Assembly: GCF_003610455.1 (NCBI RefSeq)
Contig: NZ_RAQK01000001.1
Coordinates: 620,001-684,000, forward strand
From: Sulfitobacter guttiformis
GTDB taxonomy: Bacteria > Pseudomonadota > Alphaproteobacteria > Rhodobacterales > Rhodobacteraceae
Direction: 5' to 3'
Length of the DNA: 64,000 nucleotides
Under the pieces are notes generated by a model. It was not told the origin of the DNA. It was given only the letters and a program-made list of their open reading frames with translations, and did not search any database. The position numbers and the translations under genes were made by a program. Shown one piece after another: positions 9,364-17,433 of this stretch. Numbering within the stretch: position 1 is the first letter of the stretch; every line of letters begins with the position of its first letter.

Positions 9364-10188
9364 CTACTTCATCAAGTTGAACACACAGCCGTCCGAGATT
9401 AACTCGGGCGGCGTTTTACATAACCCCTTGGCGACCTGAAAAGCAGCCAGTACTTTTGGCACATAGTCACGCGTTTCGGGAAAGGGCGGCACGCCTGCGT
9501 GTTTGCGCACAGACCCCTCGCCCGCGTTATAGCCCGCCAAGACAAGTATCGGATCATTGGCAAACTCGCCCATCAACCAGTCGAGATATTTGATACCACC
9601 AGATATGTTTTGTTGTGGGACATTACTGTCGGTGACGCCAAAGCGGATGGCAGTGTCAGGCATCAGCTGCATCAGGCCCTGTGCGCCTGCGCTACTAACG
9701 GCGTCGACACGCCCAGACGATTCTACTGAAATCACCGCAAGTGCCAGCGCAGGCGATACCTTTGTCCCGATGGTCGAGCGCAGAATATCGATGCCATGCA
9801 GCTTTGCGATGTCCTGCATATGCTGAAGCCGCGGCGCAGGCACACGCGATGTCGCACTTGAAAGGGCCGTCATCGCGATGTCGAGGCGTCCGGGACCGGA
9901 TTGAGAGGCCTCGGGTGATACCTTGGCCCAGAACCAGTCATACTGACCGCGGTTTGTACGCTCCAGCGCGCCCGATGGCGCGAGCTGCGCGGCAGGTTCA
10001 GGTATGAGAGAGGGCGCGGGGCGGTTAATCTGTACGTTAACCCGTTTTCGCGCCCCCGCTTTTGGCGGTTGTACGAATTTTGGCTGGAAGTCAGGGAAAG
10101 GCGCGGGAGATTCCGCACCTGAATCACCAGCCACCGGCGAAATGGCCAGCGCAACACCCAGCGCGAGCGACAATCTTATACGTTTCAT
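9364..10188 (-). CDS. Lytic murein transglycosylase (Slt domain)
   Basis: This exported enzyme cleaves glycan strands, forming 1,6-anhydro-muramyl ends. The 274-residue product has a signal peptide (MKRIRLSLALGVALAISP), a Pro-rich linker, and a C-terminal goose-lysozyme-like domain with the catalytic Glu in VISVESSGRVD, then AGAQGLMQLMP and LVLAGYNAGEGSV. I chose ATG 10188 because ACAGGG precedes it and the signal peptide follows at once; another ATG at 10203 is possible. It is divergent from the Tad pilus locus, across an AT-rich 360-base spacer. Lytic enzymes often sit beside envelope-spanning machines, but a role in pilus insertion is only inference. Confidence 0.9.
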   Translation of the reverse strand: MKRIRLSLALGVALAISPVAGDSGAESPAPFPDFQPKFVQPPKAGARKRVNVQINRPAPSLIPEPAAQLAPSGALERTNRGQYDWFWAKVSPEASQSGPGRLDIAMTALSSATSRVPAPRLQHMQDIAKLHGIDILRSTIGTKVSPALALAVISVESSGRVDAVSSAGAQGLMQLMPDTAIRFGVTDSNVPQQNISGGIKYLDWLMGEFANDPILVLAGYNAGEGSVRKHAGVPPFPETRDYVPKVLAAFQVAKGLCKTPPELISDGCVFNLMK

Positions 10189-10548
10189 AGGCCCTGTTTT
10201 CATTTTTGAACTGCTTTTTTGATTCAATATTGCGCAAAAAGCCCATCAAAACCAGCAAATGAGGCAGCGAAACATGGCGAATTTGCCATAATTGGGGTGT
10301 TTTGGTCGCATCTCCGCACATACCCAAAAGGTTTTTTAATTAAAACCGTTCAATAACAGAAGGTTGCCAAAAATTTATTTAAATAATTTGTACCAACTGA
10401 AAATGCCTCATTTGCTGCCAAATTCATGCCCCAATCTTACAGCTATATAGGGTCATACCAAGTCGAGCAGGTCTGAATGAGAGCGGGCCACACGGTGAGA
10501 CAGGGTTGTAACTCAGAACTTAAAAACATCCTTTGGAGGGATAACAAC
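10189..10548. other. AT-rich divergent regulatory region upstream of the Tad/Flp locus
   Basis: These 360 bases hold no plausible gene. The stretch is clearly more AT-rich than its surroundings (for example around 10330–10390) and contains a 14-bp inverted repeat (10253–10266 and 10404–10417). TATATA occurs near 10443 and could be a -10 element for the pilin transcript, which would leave a leader of roughly 100 bases. It probably carries the promoters for both the transglycosylase and flp. Confidence 0.55.
10253..10417. repeat. 14-bp perfect inverted repeat flanking the flp upstream region
   Basis: CAGCAAATGAGGCA at 10253–10266 recurs inverted as TGCCTCATTTGCTG at 10404–10417, with 137 bases between. 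Flanking words are also shared in part (AATTTG.CA and TTGGGG). It could be a pair of operator half-sites for DNA looping. Confidence 0.6.
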
Positions 10549-10752
10549 ATGATGAAATTCGTAAAAAACTTCCGCAATGACGAAGACGGCGCAGTAACAG
10601 TTGACTGGGTTGTTCTGACAGCCGCAGTTGTTGGCCTGGCGATCGCAGCCTACGGCGCAATCGAAACCGGCGCAGGCAGCATGACAGCCAACACATCCAC
10701 CTTCCTTGGCGCACAGGTTATCGGTGAAGTTGGCGCGCCAGCCGCCCCATAA
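10549..10752 (+). CDS. flp: Flp-family type IVb pilin 1
   Basis: This is the major subunit candidate of the Tad pilus, a thin adhesive fibre. The 67-residue prepilin has a short charged leader, MMKFVKNFRNDEDG, a predicted prepilin-peptidase cut after Gly14, and the hydrophobic assembly helix AVTVDWVVLTAAVVGLAIA. Residue +5 of the mature form is Asp19 where most type IV pilins have Glu; this form is common in Rhodobacterales Flp proteins. GGAGGG lies 8 bases before the first ATG of the pair (10549, 10552). A strong terminator follows, so this gene can be expressed far above the rest of the locus. Confidence 0.92.
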   Translation: MMKFVKNFRNDEDGAVTVDWVVLTAAVVGLAIAAYGAIETGAGSMTANTSTFLGAQVIGEVGAPAAP

Positions 10753-10792
10753 GCTCTAGCGGGTAGGTTAGCTTCTGCTCACACCAGATCAG

Positions 10793-10828
10793 GGGGGCTG
10801 CGTTCTGCATAGAATGCAGCCCCCTTTT
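10793..10828 (+). terminator. Rho-independent terminator after pilin 1
   Basis: GGGGGCTGCGTTCT (10793–10806) pairs with AGAATGCAGCCCCC (10811–10824) through one G·U, with a GCAT loop and then TTTT. It should cut most transcripts after flp 1. Confidence 0.88.
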
Positions 10829-10876
10829 CCGTTGCACAGGTTGCGCACAGCCGTAACAGAAATTGAGAGTTTACCG

Positions 10877-11077
10877 ATGATCAACCGCATCAAGACGTTC
10901 GGCAAAGACGAAGGCGGTGCAGTAACCGTGGATTGGGTCGTGCTGACCGCAGCTGTTGTCGGCCTGGCAATTGCTTCGTTCGCATCAATCCAGCAAGGCA
11001 GCCGGAGTGTTGGAAACAACGTCGGTGATTATCTCACACAGACCCCTGTAGAAGATTTAATGAACTCAGGTGGGTAA
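10877..11077 (+). CDS. flp: Flp-family type IVb pilin 2
   Basis: This second Flp paralogue has 66 residues and an almost identical leader and helix (DEGGAVTVDWVVLTAAVVGLAI), with the cut after Gly14 and Asp19 at +5. The C-terminal part (ASIQQGSRSVGNNVGDYLTQ) differs from pilin 1, so the exposed surface of the fibre would differ. The Shine–Dalgarno sequence is weaker (GAGAG) than for pilin 1, and it sits behind the pilin 1 terminator, suggesting lower dose. It has its own terminator. Confidence 0.9.
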   Translation: MINRIKTFGKDEGGAVTVDWVVLTAAVVGLAIASFASIQQGSRSVGNNVGDYLTQTPVEDLMNSGG

Positions 11078-11108
11078 GGTGCCGCACTCTGCGGTGCCTT
11101 CGGTTTTT
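11076..11108 (+). terminator. Rho-independent terminator after pilin 2
   Basis: Arms 11076–11086 and 11090–11100 pair over 11 bases with two G·U pairs and a CTC loop, followed by CGGTTTTT. The stem overlaps the pilin 2 stop codon. Confidence 0.82.
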
Positions 11109-11206
11109 GCGGATTAAGACGCAAAATCACCATAATCTACTGGCACATAGCCAGATCAAGAAACGCGTCCGGCATTGCCGGACCATGAGATTAAGAGGAA
11201 CACAAC

Positions 11207-12061
11207 ATGCGTATGATTTTTGGACTCGTGTTACTGATCGGAATCGCTTTGGCCGGCGGCGCAGTGTATCTCGCGAAAGGCCAGATCGGCCAATATAAGA
11301 CCGCAATTGCACGCGCAGAGGCCGCAAAAGCACAAATCGTTCCGACGCAGCCTGTTTTTGTTGTGACCCGCGCCTTGAAATACGGTGAAAAACTTTCAAA
11401 AGAAGATGTACGCGCCGTCGACTTCCCTGTGGCCGCCACACCCGAAGGCTACTTCGCCGACCTAGCCACCATCTTCCCCGAAAATACCGACGCACAACGG
11501 GTTGTTCTGCGTCCGATCGAAAAAGACGAGGTCCTGCTTGCCGTCAAGGTAACAAAGCCCGGCGAGGATGCCGGTCTTACCTCCCGCCTTGAAAAAGGCA
11601 TGCGTGCTTTTGCGATCAAGGTTGATGTGTCCTCCGGTGTGTCCGGCTTCCTGCGTCCCGGTGACCGTGTCGATATCTACTGGACCGGAAGTGTCGGCAA
11701 TGGCGGCATGGCCCGTATCGAAGTGACGAAACTGATCGAGTCGAGCATCCCGCTGATCGCGGTTGACCAACGTTCGGGCGAGCTTGAGGGCGCACAGATT
11801 GCGCGGACCGTCACCGTTGCCGTTGACCCCACGCAGGTCGCAGCCTTGGCTCAGGCGCAGTCTACAGGACGCCTTGCCCTGTCACTGGTGGGTGTCGGTG
11901 ATGACGTGACGGTTGCCAGCAACATCGAGGTGAACCAACAGGATCTTCTGGGCATCGAGGCCGCAGTTCAGGCGCCCGAAGTCGCTCAGGAACGGGTATG
12001 TACCATCCGCACACGCCGTGGTGCCGAAGTTGTAAGCATCCCGATCCCCTGCACAAATTGA
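11207..12061 (+). CDS. cpaB: Flp pilus assembly protein CpaB (RcpC)
   Basis: CpaB/RcpC is a periplasmic, inner-membrane-anchored component that steadies the secretin channel of the Tad system. The 284-residue protein has one N-terminal membrane anchor (MRMIFGLVLLIGIALAGGAV), a SAF domain (VVTRALKYGEKLSKEDVRAV), and the RcpC domain with FAIKVDVSSGVSGFLRPGD. The ATG follows AAGAGGAA. It starts 129 bases after the pilin 2 terminator, so it probably has its own promoter or relies on readthrough. It precedes the secretin gene, the normal Tad order. Confidence 0.93.
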   Translation: MRMIFGLVLLIGIALAGGAVYLAKGQIGQYKTAIARAEAAKAQIVPTQPVFVVTRALKYGEKLSKEDVRAVDFPVAATPEGYFADLATIFPENTDAQRVVLRPIEKDEVLLAVKVTKPGEDAGLTSRLEKGMRAFAIKVDVSSGVSGFLRPGDRVDIYWTGSVGNGGMARIEVTKLIESSIPLIAVDQRSGELEGAQIARTVTVAVDPTQVAALAQAQSTGRLALSLVGVGDDVTVASNIEVNQQDLLGIEAAVQAPEVAQERVCTIRTRRGAEVVSIPIPCTN

Positions 12062-12104
12062 CAGAAAAACAGTTATTTTACGGTTATTTTTTCAGAATTA
12101 GTTG

Positions 12105-12128
12105 CGCCGCCCTCCTACAGGGGCGGCG
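12105..12128 (+). terminator. GC-rich hairpin after cpaB
   Basis: CGCCGCCC (12105–12112) pairs perfectly with GGGCGGCG (12121–12128). Only a weak T stretch follows, so termination is possible but not certain. Confidence 0.5.
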
Positions 12129-12152
12129 TTGCGCATTTGACGCTGTTGCTAT

Positions 12153-12161
12153 TTATCCACA
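12153..12161 (+). promoter_or_regulatory. Consensus DnaA box upstream of cpaC
   Basis: TTATCCACA matches the DnaA-box consensus exactly, 115 bases before the cpaC start. A single 9-mer can arise by chance, and no cluster of boxes or origin-like AT region goes with it. Confidence 0.35.
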
Positions 12162-12276
12162 GCAAGATTGCAACCGAACGCATTGATTCTTGCAATAAAA
12201 ACAGAATTGCACCAAGGTCATTGAAACGACGGGCACTAAGACCCTACCTTGAGGCGTGATCAAAAAGGCAGGTCAC

Positions 12277-13716
12277 ATGAAAATTGACAGATTTCTTAAA
12301 GCAGCCCTTCTAGGGTTGTCACTGAGCGCATCCACCCTCCTGATGACCGCCCCCACGGCAGTCATGGCGGATAATCTGCGCATTGTGAAAAGCGGCACCA
12401 GTTCCAAACTGAACGTCCCCCTCAACCGTGCGATTGTAGTCGAAAGCGACACACCCTTCGCCGAGCTGAGCATTGCCAACCCTGGAATTGCGGATCTCTC
12501 CTCCCTATCGGACCGGACCATTTACGTTCTTGGTAAATCGCCAGGCACGACGACACTCACGCTGTTTGATGCGGCGGGACGTTTAATCACGAACGTTGAT
12601 GTAGTTGTGACGCCGGACCTGTCGGAGTTCAAAGAACGGCTACGCCAGATCCTTCCGGGCGAAAAAATCGAAGTGCGCTCTGCCAATGACGGCATTGTTC
12701 TGTCAGGTGTTGTGACATCTATCCAGAAACTCGACCGCGCACTTGAGCTGGCCGAGCGTTACGCGCCAGAGCGTGTTTCAAACCTCATGAGCGTGGGCGG
12801 CATCCAGCAGGTTATGCTGAAGGTCCGTTTCGCCGAAATGCAGCGTTCCGTCTCAAAATCCCTCAGTTCTTCGCTTTCGTTAAGTGGCGGCATCGGCGGC
12901 GATATTGGCGTGCGCGGTGGTACAGGTACTTTGACAACAAATGCCGGCAGCACCGGTGCTATCGCAGGCACCCTGCCCGCGACAAACACAAACAACGGCG
13001 CCATTTTATTCGGCTTTAACGCGGGATCGACCCAGGTGGGTATCCTGCTCGAAGCGCTCGAGCAAAAAGGGGTTGTGCGTTTCCTTGCGGAACCAAATCT
13101 TGTGGCGCTATCGGGACAGGAAGCAAAGTTCCTGGCGGGCGGCGAGTACCCCATTCCAGTGGCACAGGATCGTGGCACAACATCCATTGAATTCAAACCA
13201 TTCGGCGTCGAGTTGTCCTTTATTCCACGGGTTGTTGATAAAGATCTGATCAACCTCGAGCTGAAAGCGGCCGTATCCGCGATTGATCCGTCCAATGGCA
13301 TCACACTTGACGGTGGCTTCTCCATCGCCGCCTTCTCGCGGCGAGAAACCTCAACTACGGTCGAAATGCGCGATGGCGAGAGCTTTGCAATCGCGGGTCT
13401 GTTGCAGGACGATTTCAGCGACAGCTCCTCACAGCTGCCATGGATCGGTGATGTACCGGTTCTGGGTGCCCTCTTCCGCTCAGCAAATTATCAGCGGAGC
13501 CAGACAGAGCTGGTCATTATTATCAGCGCGCATCTTGTCACACCGACCCGCGGTGAAGCGCTTGCTCTGCCGACCGACCGGATCAAGCCACCGACAGAGC
13601 AGGACCTGTTCTTGTTTGGCCGAACTGCCGCTGGCACACGCACTCCGCAAAAGGGTGCAGCCGGAGAAGTTGCCAAGCAGGACTTTACCGGATCATATGG
13701 TTATGTACTGGATTAA
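12277..13716 (+). CDS. cpaC: Tad outer-membrane secretin CpaC (RcpA)
   Basis: This is the secretin ring through which the Flp fibre crosses the outer membrane. The 479-residue precursor has a signal peptide (MKIDRFLKAALLGLSLSAST), an N-terminal pilus/BON-like domain (LNVPLNRAIVVESDTPFAEL), and a C-terminal secretin domain with LAEPNLVALSGQEAKFLAGG and the ending VPVLGALFRS followed by TELVIIISAHLVTP. AAGGCAGG precedes the ATG at 12277. The upstream spacer of about 215 bases holds a hairpin and a DnaA-box sequence. It is followed within 4 bases by the OmpA-like lipoprotein gene, so the two are coupled. Confidence 0.94.
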   Translation: MKIDRFLKAALLGLSLSASTLLMTAPTAVMADNLRIVKSGTSSKLNVPLNRAIVVESDTPFAELSIANPGIADLSSLSDRTIYVLGKSPGTTTLTLFDAAGRLITNVDVVVTPDLSEFKERLRQILPGEKIEVRSANDGIVLSGVVTSIQKLDRALELAERYAPERVSNLMSVGGIQQVMLKVRFAEMQRSVSKSLSSSLSLSGGIGGDIGVRGGTGTLTTNAGSTGAIAGTLPATNTNNGAILFGFNAGSTQVGILLEALEQKGVVRFLAEPNLVALSGQEAKFLAGGEYPIPVAQDRGTTSIEFKPFGVELSFIPRVVDKDLINLELKAAVSAIDPSNGITLDGGFSIAAFSRRETSTTVEMRDGESFAIAGLLQDDFSDSSSQLPWIGDVPVLGALFRSANYQRSQTELVIIISAHLVTPTRGEALALPTDRIKPPTEQDLFLFGRTAAGTRTPQKGAAGEVAKQDFTGSYGYVLD

Positions 13717-13720
13717 TACG

Positions 13721-14398
13721 ATGAACCGCATGTCCCATCGCAAGCTTCTTACCGGCAGCCTCTTGTCAGCCGCAATCGGCCTAACAGCCTGTTCCAGTCA
13801 AGATCAGGTATACACACAATTCTATTCCGAAGCGGGATCGCTGGTGGATGCCGGAGATTTCGGGAATGCCACCCTCAACAACCGCCTCGTTATGACCGGC
13901 GAGCGGCAGTATACCTTTGACTTGGCACAGCGGTTCGCCACAGAGATCGATAGTACGGTGAATTTCGAGTTCAACTCGGCGCAGCTAGACGGCCAGGCAC
14001 AAGCGATTTTGCGCCAGCAGGCCGGATGGATCCGTCAGTTCCCTGAAATCCGCTTTCGCGTCTATGGCCATACCGATGCAGTGGGCTCTAACCGGTCAAA
14101 CAAGGGCCTCGGATTGCGCCGTGCAAATGCGGTCGTGAGTTATCTCGCAACTTTGGGCATCAGTACCAGCCGTCTCGAAGCGGTCGTATCTTTCGGTGAA
14201 ACACAACCTCTCGTCGTGACGCAGGGCCGCGAGCGTCGTAACCGCCGTACCGTGACAGAAGTGAGCGGATTTGTAGATCGCCATCCAACCGTAATGGACG
14301 GCAAATACGCCCAGATCATATACCGCGACTATGTTGCGAGTGCCGTTGCACCAACAACACTGTCCACAACCGAAGTCGGTTCACTGGCAACAAACTAA
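13721..14398 (+). CDS. OmpA-like lipoprotein of the Tad locus
   Basis: This is a peptidoglycan-binding outer-membrane lipoprotein. The 225-residue precursor has a lipobox with the acylated Cys24 (IGLTACSS) and a C-terminal OmpA domain (TVNFEFNSAQL, FRVYGHTDAVGSN, GLRRANAVVSYLATLGI). It begins 4 bases after the cpaC stop with no clear Shine–Dalgarno, so it probably depends on translation of cpaC; a second ATG at 13730 is possible. It sits where other Tad loci place CpaD/RcpB, and it may do the same job of seating the secretin. A terminator follows. Confidence 0.88.
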   Translation: MNRMSHRKLLTGSLLSAAIGLTACSSQDQVYTQFYSEAGSLVDAGDFGNATLNNRLVMTGERQYTFDLAQRFATEIDSTVNFEFNSAQLDGQAQAILRQQAGWIRQFPEIRFRVYGHTDAVGSNRSNKGLGLRRANAVVSYLATLGISTSRLEAVVSFGETQPLVVTQGRERRNRRTVTEVSGFVDRHPTVMDGKYAQIIYRDYVASAVAPTTLSTTEVGSLATN

Positions 14399-14420
14399 GT
14401 TATTGATAAATTTGATGGAT

Positions 14421-14443
14421 GGCGCTCTTTTAGGGCGCCTTTT
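14421..14443 (+). terminator. Terminator between the OmpA-like gene and cpaE
   Basis: GGCGCTC (14421–14427) pairs with GGGCGCC (14433–14439), one G·U, followed by TTTTG. It splits the Tad locus into at least two transcription units, with cpaE leading the second. Confidence 0.75.
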
Positions 14444-14681
14444 GTCTTTCTGGAGACCCGTTCCGCCACGGGTCAATCCTCCCTGATCACTGTGATCGTT
14501 TCAAGATACCCAACAATCGCAGCTTTTCGGCCCCAATCTCGCCCAACTTGGCTGCGATACCTCTATCAACGAGAAAACTCTGTCCGGAAAAACACCGGCG
14601 GAGGGCAGATCCAATCCGGTAGCGGTGCATTTGCACCAAATCCGCGGATCGTGATGCCCTTTGATAGAAGGAACGAAGGCA

Positions 14682-15917
14682 ATGAGCAGCGTAATGCCAC
14701 AACCCGATCAGGACGCGATCCTTGCATGCACGGTTTGTCGTGATGTGCAGAATTTTGATCTATTGATCGAGGATATGGAAGCCACGATGGGAGAGGCCTG
14801 GGGAGATCTGGGCTTTGCCGAAGCCCTTTCCTTCTTCGGTCAGCCCGAGGCAAAAGGCATGGAGTTTATCGCTTTGGCGATAGATGAGGAGGATGAAGAC
14901 AATTTACCTCTCATGGGCGAAATAATTGCCCAGGCCAAAGCCCGCAACATCAGGGTGATCCTGATTGCTGAGGATGTAACCCCCGCCGCCCTTCATTCGC
15001 TGCTGCGACAGGGTGCTGATGAATTCGTACCCTATCCCCTTCCCGAAGGTGAACTTGCGCAGGCGATCGAGCGACTTCGCACCCCTGCGGCCGCTGCTGT
15101 GACAGCAGACAACGGAGCCAAACTAAGGGCTGGTGCACAAAAAGACGGAGCGATCATTGTGGTTCACGGTCTGGCAGGTGGCACAGGCTCTACAACGCTG
15201 GCTGTTAACCTCGCATATGAACTGGCAAACATCGGCAAAACCGCCAATCCTTCGGTTTGCCTGATTGATCTGGACCTCCAGTATGGCTCGGTTTCGACCT
15301 TCCTTGATCTGCCGCGTCGCGAGATTGTATATGAGATGCTCTCGGACACCGAGGCAATGGACGAGCAAATCTTTGGTCAGGCACTGCTGAAATACGAAGA
15401 TAAACTTCAGGTTCTGACTGCGCCCTCAGATATGTTGCCCCTCGATCTGGTGACATCCGAAGATATCGGCCGCGTCCTCGATATTGCGCGTAACCAGTTT
15501 GACTATGTTGTTATCGACATGCCTTCGACGCTCGTTCAATGGTCCGAAACAGTCCTGACCTCTGCGCATATCTACTTTGCGATGCTCGAGCTCGACATGC
15601 GGTCCGCCCAGAACACGCTGCGCTTCAAACGGGCTTTGCAGTCCGAGGAACTGCCGGTGGAAAAACTGCGTTATGTTCTGAACCGTGCACCCAAATTTAC
15701 CGATATCAACGCAAAGAGCCGTGTAAAGCGCATGGCCGAAAGCCTCGACATCAGCATCGACCTGCAACTTCCCGATGGGGGAAAGCCGATTACGCAGGCG
15801 AATGATCACGGGATGCCCCTGGCCTCCTCCGCCCCTAAAAGCCCGCTTCGCAAGGAAATCTCTAAGCTTGCAGCGTCGATCCACAATCTGCGAGCCAGCG
15901 AATCCGCTGCGGCATAG
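14682..15917 (+). CDS. cpaE: Tad pilus localisation ATPase-like protein CpaE
   Basis: CpaE (TadZ) places the pilus machine at its site in the cell, and belongs to the MinD/ParA class. The 411-residue protein has an N-terminal receiver-like domain (about 1–130, with IRVILIAEDVTPAALHSLLR) and a C-terminal MinD-like domain. Its Walker A is GLAGGTGSTT at residues 163–172, with neither the deviant nor the main lysine of the ParA/MinD motif; the later LIDLDLQYG and VVIDMPSTL blocks are kept. This suggests reduced or absent ATP turnover. AGAAGGA lies about 9 bases before ATG 14682. The 238 bases upstream, after the terminator, should hold its promoter; I see no gene there. Confidence 0.92.
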   Translation: MSSVMPQPDQDAILACTVCRDVQNFDLLIEDMEATMGEAWGDLGFAEALSFFGQPEAKGMEFIALAIDEEDEDNLPLMGEIIAQAKARNIRVILIAEDVTPAALHSLLRQGADEFVPYPLPEGELAQAIERLRTPAAAAVTADNGAKLRAGAQKDGAIIVVHGLAGGTGSTTLAVNLAYELANIGKTANPSVCLIDLDLQYGSVSTFLDLPRREIVYEMLSDTEAMDEQIFGQALLKYEDKLQVLTAPSDMLPLDLVTSEDIGRVLDIARNQFDYVVIDMPSTLVQWSETVLTSAHIYFAMLELDMRSAQNTLRFKRALQSEELPVEKLRYVLNRAPKFTDINAKSRVKRMAESLDISIDLQLPDGGKPITQANDHGMPLASSAPKSPLRKEISKLAASIHNLRASESAAA

Positions 15918-15941
15918 GTCCTGAACAGAAAGCACAACGCG

Positions 15942-17372
15942 ATGTTCTCAAAATATAAAAAATCCGATGCTGGCCCTGCAAAGCAGGCAAGTGTAACCAA
16001 AATCGAAGCCGCAAAGCCAAAAGAAGAAGTAGCCACAGCGTCCATGCGCCGCGCGTCCCAGCCCGCTGCTGCTATTCCGGTCGATAAAGAGGTTAAGCGA
16101 AAGCAGCGCATGGGCGAGATCAAGCTCGATCTGCACCGTGTTCTACTCGACAATCTCAATCTTGCCGCACTCGAGCATGCGACAGAGGCGGACCTGCGCG
16201 CGGAGATTAATGCGATTTCGAACGAACATCTGAACGACAAATCCATCGTTCTGGGCCGTGAAGACCGCATGACACTCAACTCGGAGCTTTATGACGAAGT
16301 TACGGGCCTTGGCCCTCTAGAGACATTGCTCAAAGACGAGACCGTGAACGATATTTTGGTAAATGGCCCGCAACAGATTTTTGTCGAACGCGCAGGTAAA
16401 CTTGAGCTGACGGACGTCACTTTCAAGGATGAACGTCACCTGCTGCGCATCATCGACAAGATCGTAAGTGCAGTTGGCCGTCGCGTTGACGAAAGTAACC
16501 CTTATGTCGATGCGCGTCTCAAGGACGGTTCGCGCTTTAACGCGATGGTCCCGCCCGTTGCGGTCGACGGCAGCTTGGTTTCCATCCGTAAGTTTAAAAA
16601 AGATAAGCTTGGCATTGACGATCTGGTACAATTCGGCGCTTTCACCGAGGAAATGGCTGCATATCTACAAGCAGCTGTTGCGACACGCCTCAACATTATC
16701 GTGTCGGGCGGTACCGGTTCAGGTAAGACAACTACGCTCAACGCGCTTAGCTCCTTTATCGACAACGCAGAGCGCATCCTGACAATCGAGGATACAGCCG
16801 AACTGCAGCTGCAACAGACACATGTTGGCCGGATGGAAAGTCGCCCGCCAAACGTCGAGGGCAAAGGCGAGGTATCCCCTCGCGACTGTCTGAAAAACGC
16901 CCTGCGCATGCGGCCCGACCGCATCATCGTGGGTGAAACCCGTGGCGAAGAAGTCATCGACATGCTTCAGGCCATGAACACCGGACATGACGGCTCCATG
17001 ACCACGATCCACGCAAACTCCGCTCGGGACGGTGTATCGCGTCTGGAAAATATGATCGCCATGGCCGGCATCGAAATGCCTCTGAAAGCGGTGCGTAGCC
17101 AGATTTCATCGGCTGTAAACCTGATTGTTCAGGCCTCCCGCTTGCAGGACGGCTCGCGCCGCATGACCTCCATCACGGAGATCACGGGCATGGAAGGTGA
17201 CGTCATCTCGATGCAAGAAATCTTCCGCTACCAGCGTGTCGGCCTGACCCCGGATAACAAGATCATCGGCCACTTCACCGCGACCGGCGTGCGTAGCCAT
17301 TACGCGGAGCGCTTCCGCATGTGGGGCTACGATCTGCCGTCTTCCATCTACGAACCAATCGCGGCGCAATAA
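15942..17372 (+). CDS. cpaF: Tad pilus assembly/secretion ATPase CpaF (TadA)
   Basis: This is the cytoplasmic hexameric motor of the Flp pilus, a type II/IV secretion ATPase. The 476-residue protein has the N-terminal domain (LGPLETLLKDETVNDILVNG), Walker A SGGTGSGKTTT (about 255–264), an Asp box (LTIEDTAELQL), Walker B near LRMRPDRIIVGETRG, and a His box (MTTIHANSARDG). The first 60 residues are Lys/Ala-rich and poorly conserved. The gene starts 24 bases after cpaE and leads into tadB. Confidence 0.96.
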   Translation: MFSKYKKSDAGPAKQASVTKIEAAKPKEEVATASMRRASQPAAAIPVDKEVKRKQRMGEIKLDLHRVLLDNLNLAALEHATEADLRAEINAISNEHLNDKSIVLGREDRMTLNSELYDEVTGLGPLETLLKDETVNDILVNGPQQIFVERAGKLELTDVTFKDERHLLRIIDKIVSAVGRRVDESNPYVDARLKDGSRFNAMVPPVAVDGSLVSIRKFKKDKLGIDDLVQFGAFTEEMAAYLQAAVATRLNIIVSGGTGSGKTTTLNALSSFIDNAERILTIEDTAELQLQQTHVGRMESRPPNVEGKGEVSPRDCLKNALRMRPDRIIVGETRGEEVIDMLQAMNTGHDGSMTTIHANSARDGVSRLENMIAMAGIEMPLKAVRSQISSAVNLIVQASRLQDGSRRMTSITEITGMEGDVISMQEIFRYQRVGLTPDNKIIGHFTATGVRSHYAERFRMWGYDLPSSIYEPIAAQ

Positions 17373-17433
17373 TCACCGCCTCCCGAACGCCAATCTAAAA
17401 TGACGCCCGCCTTAGGGCAAAAGGACCAAGATA

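Noticed and set aside
14487..14640. Minus-strand frame with protein-like text between the OmpA-like gene and cpaE
   Set aside because: It is short, has no ribosome site or good start, and lies in what should be the cpaE promoter region.
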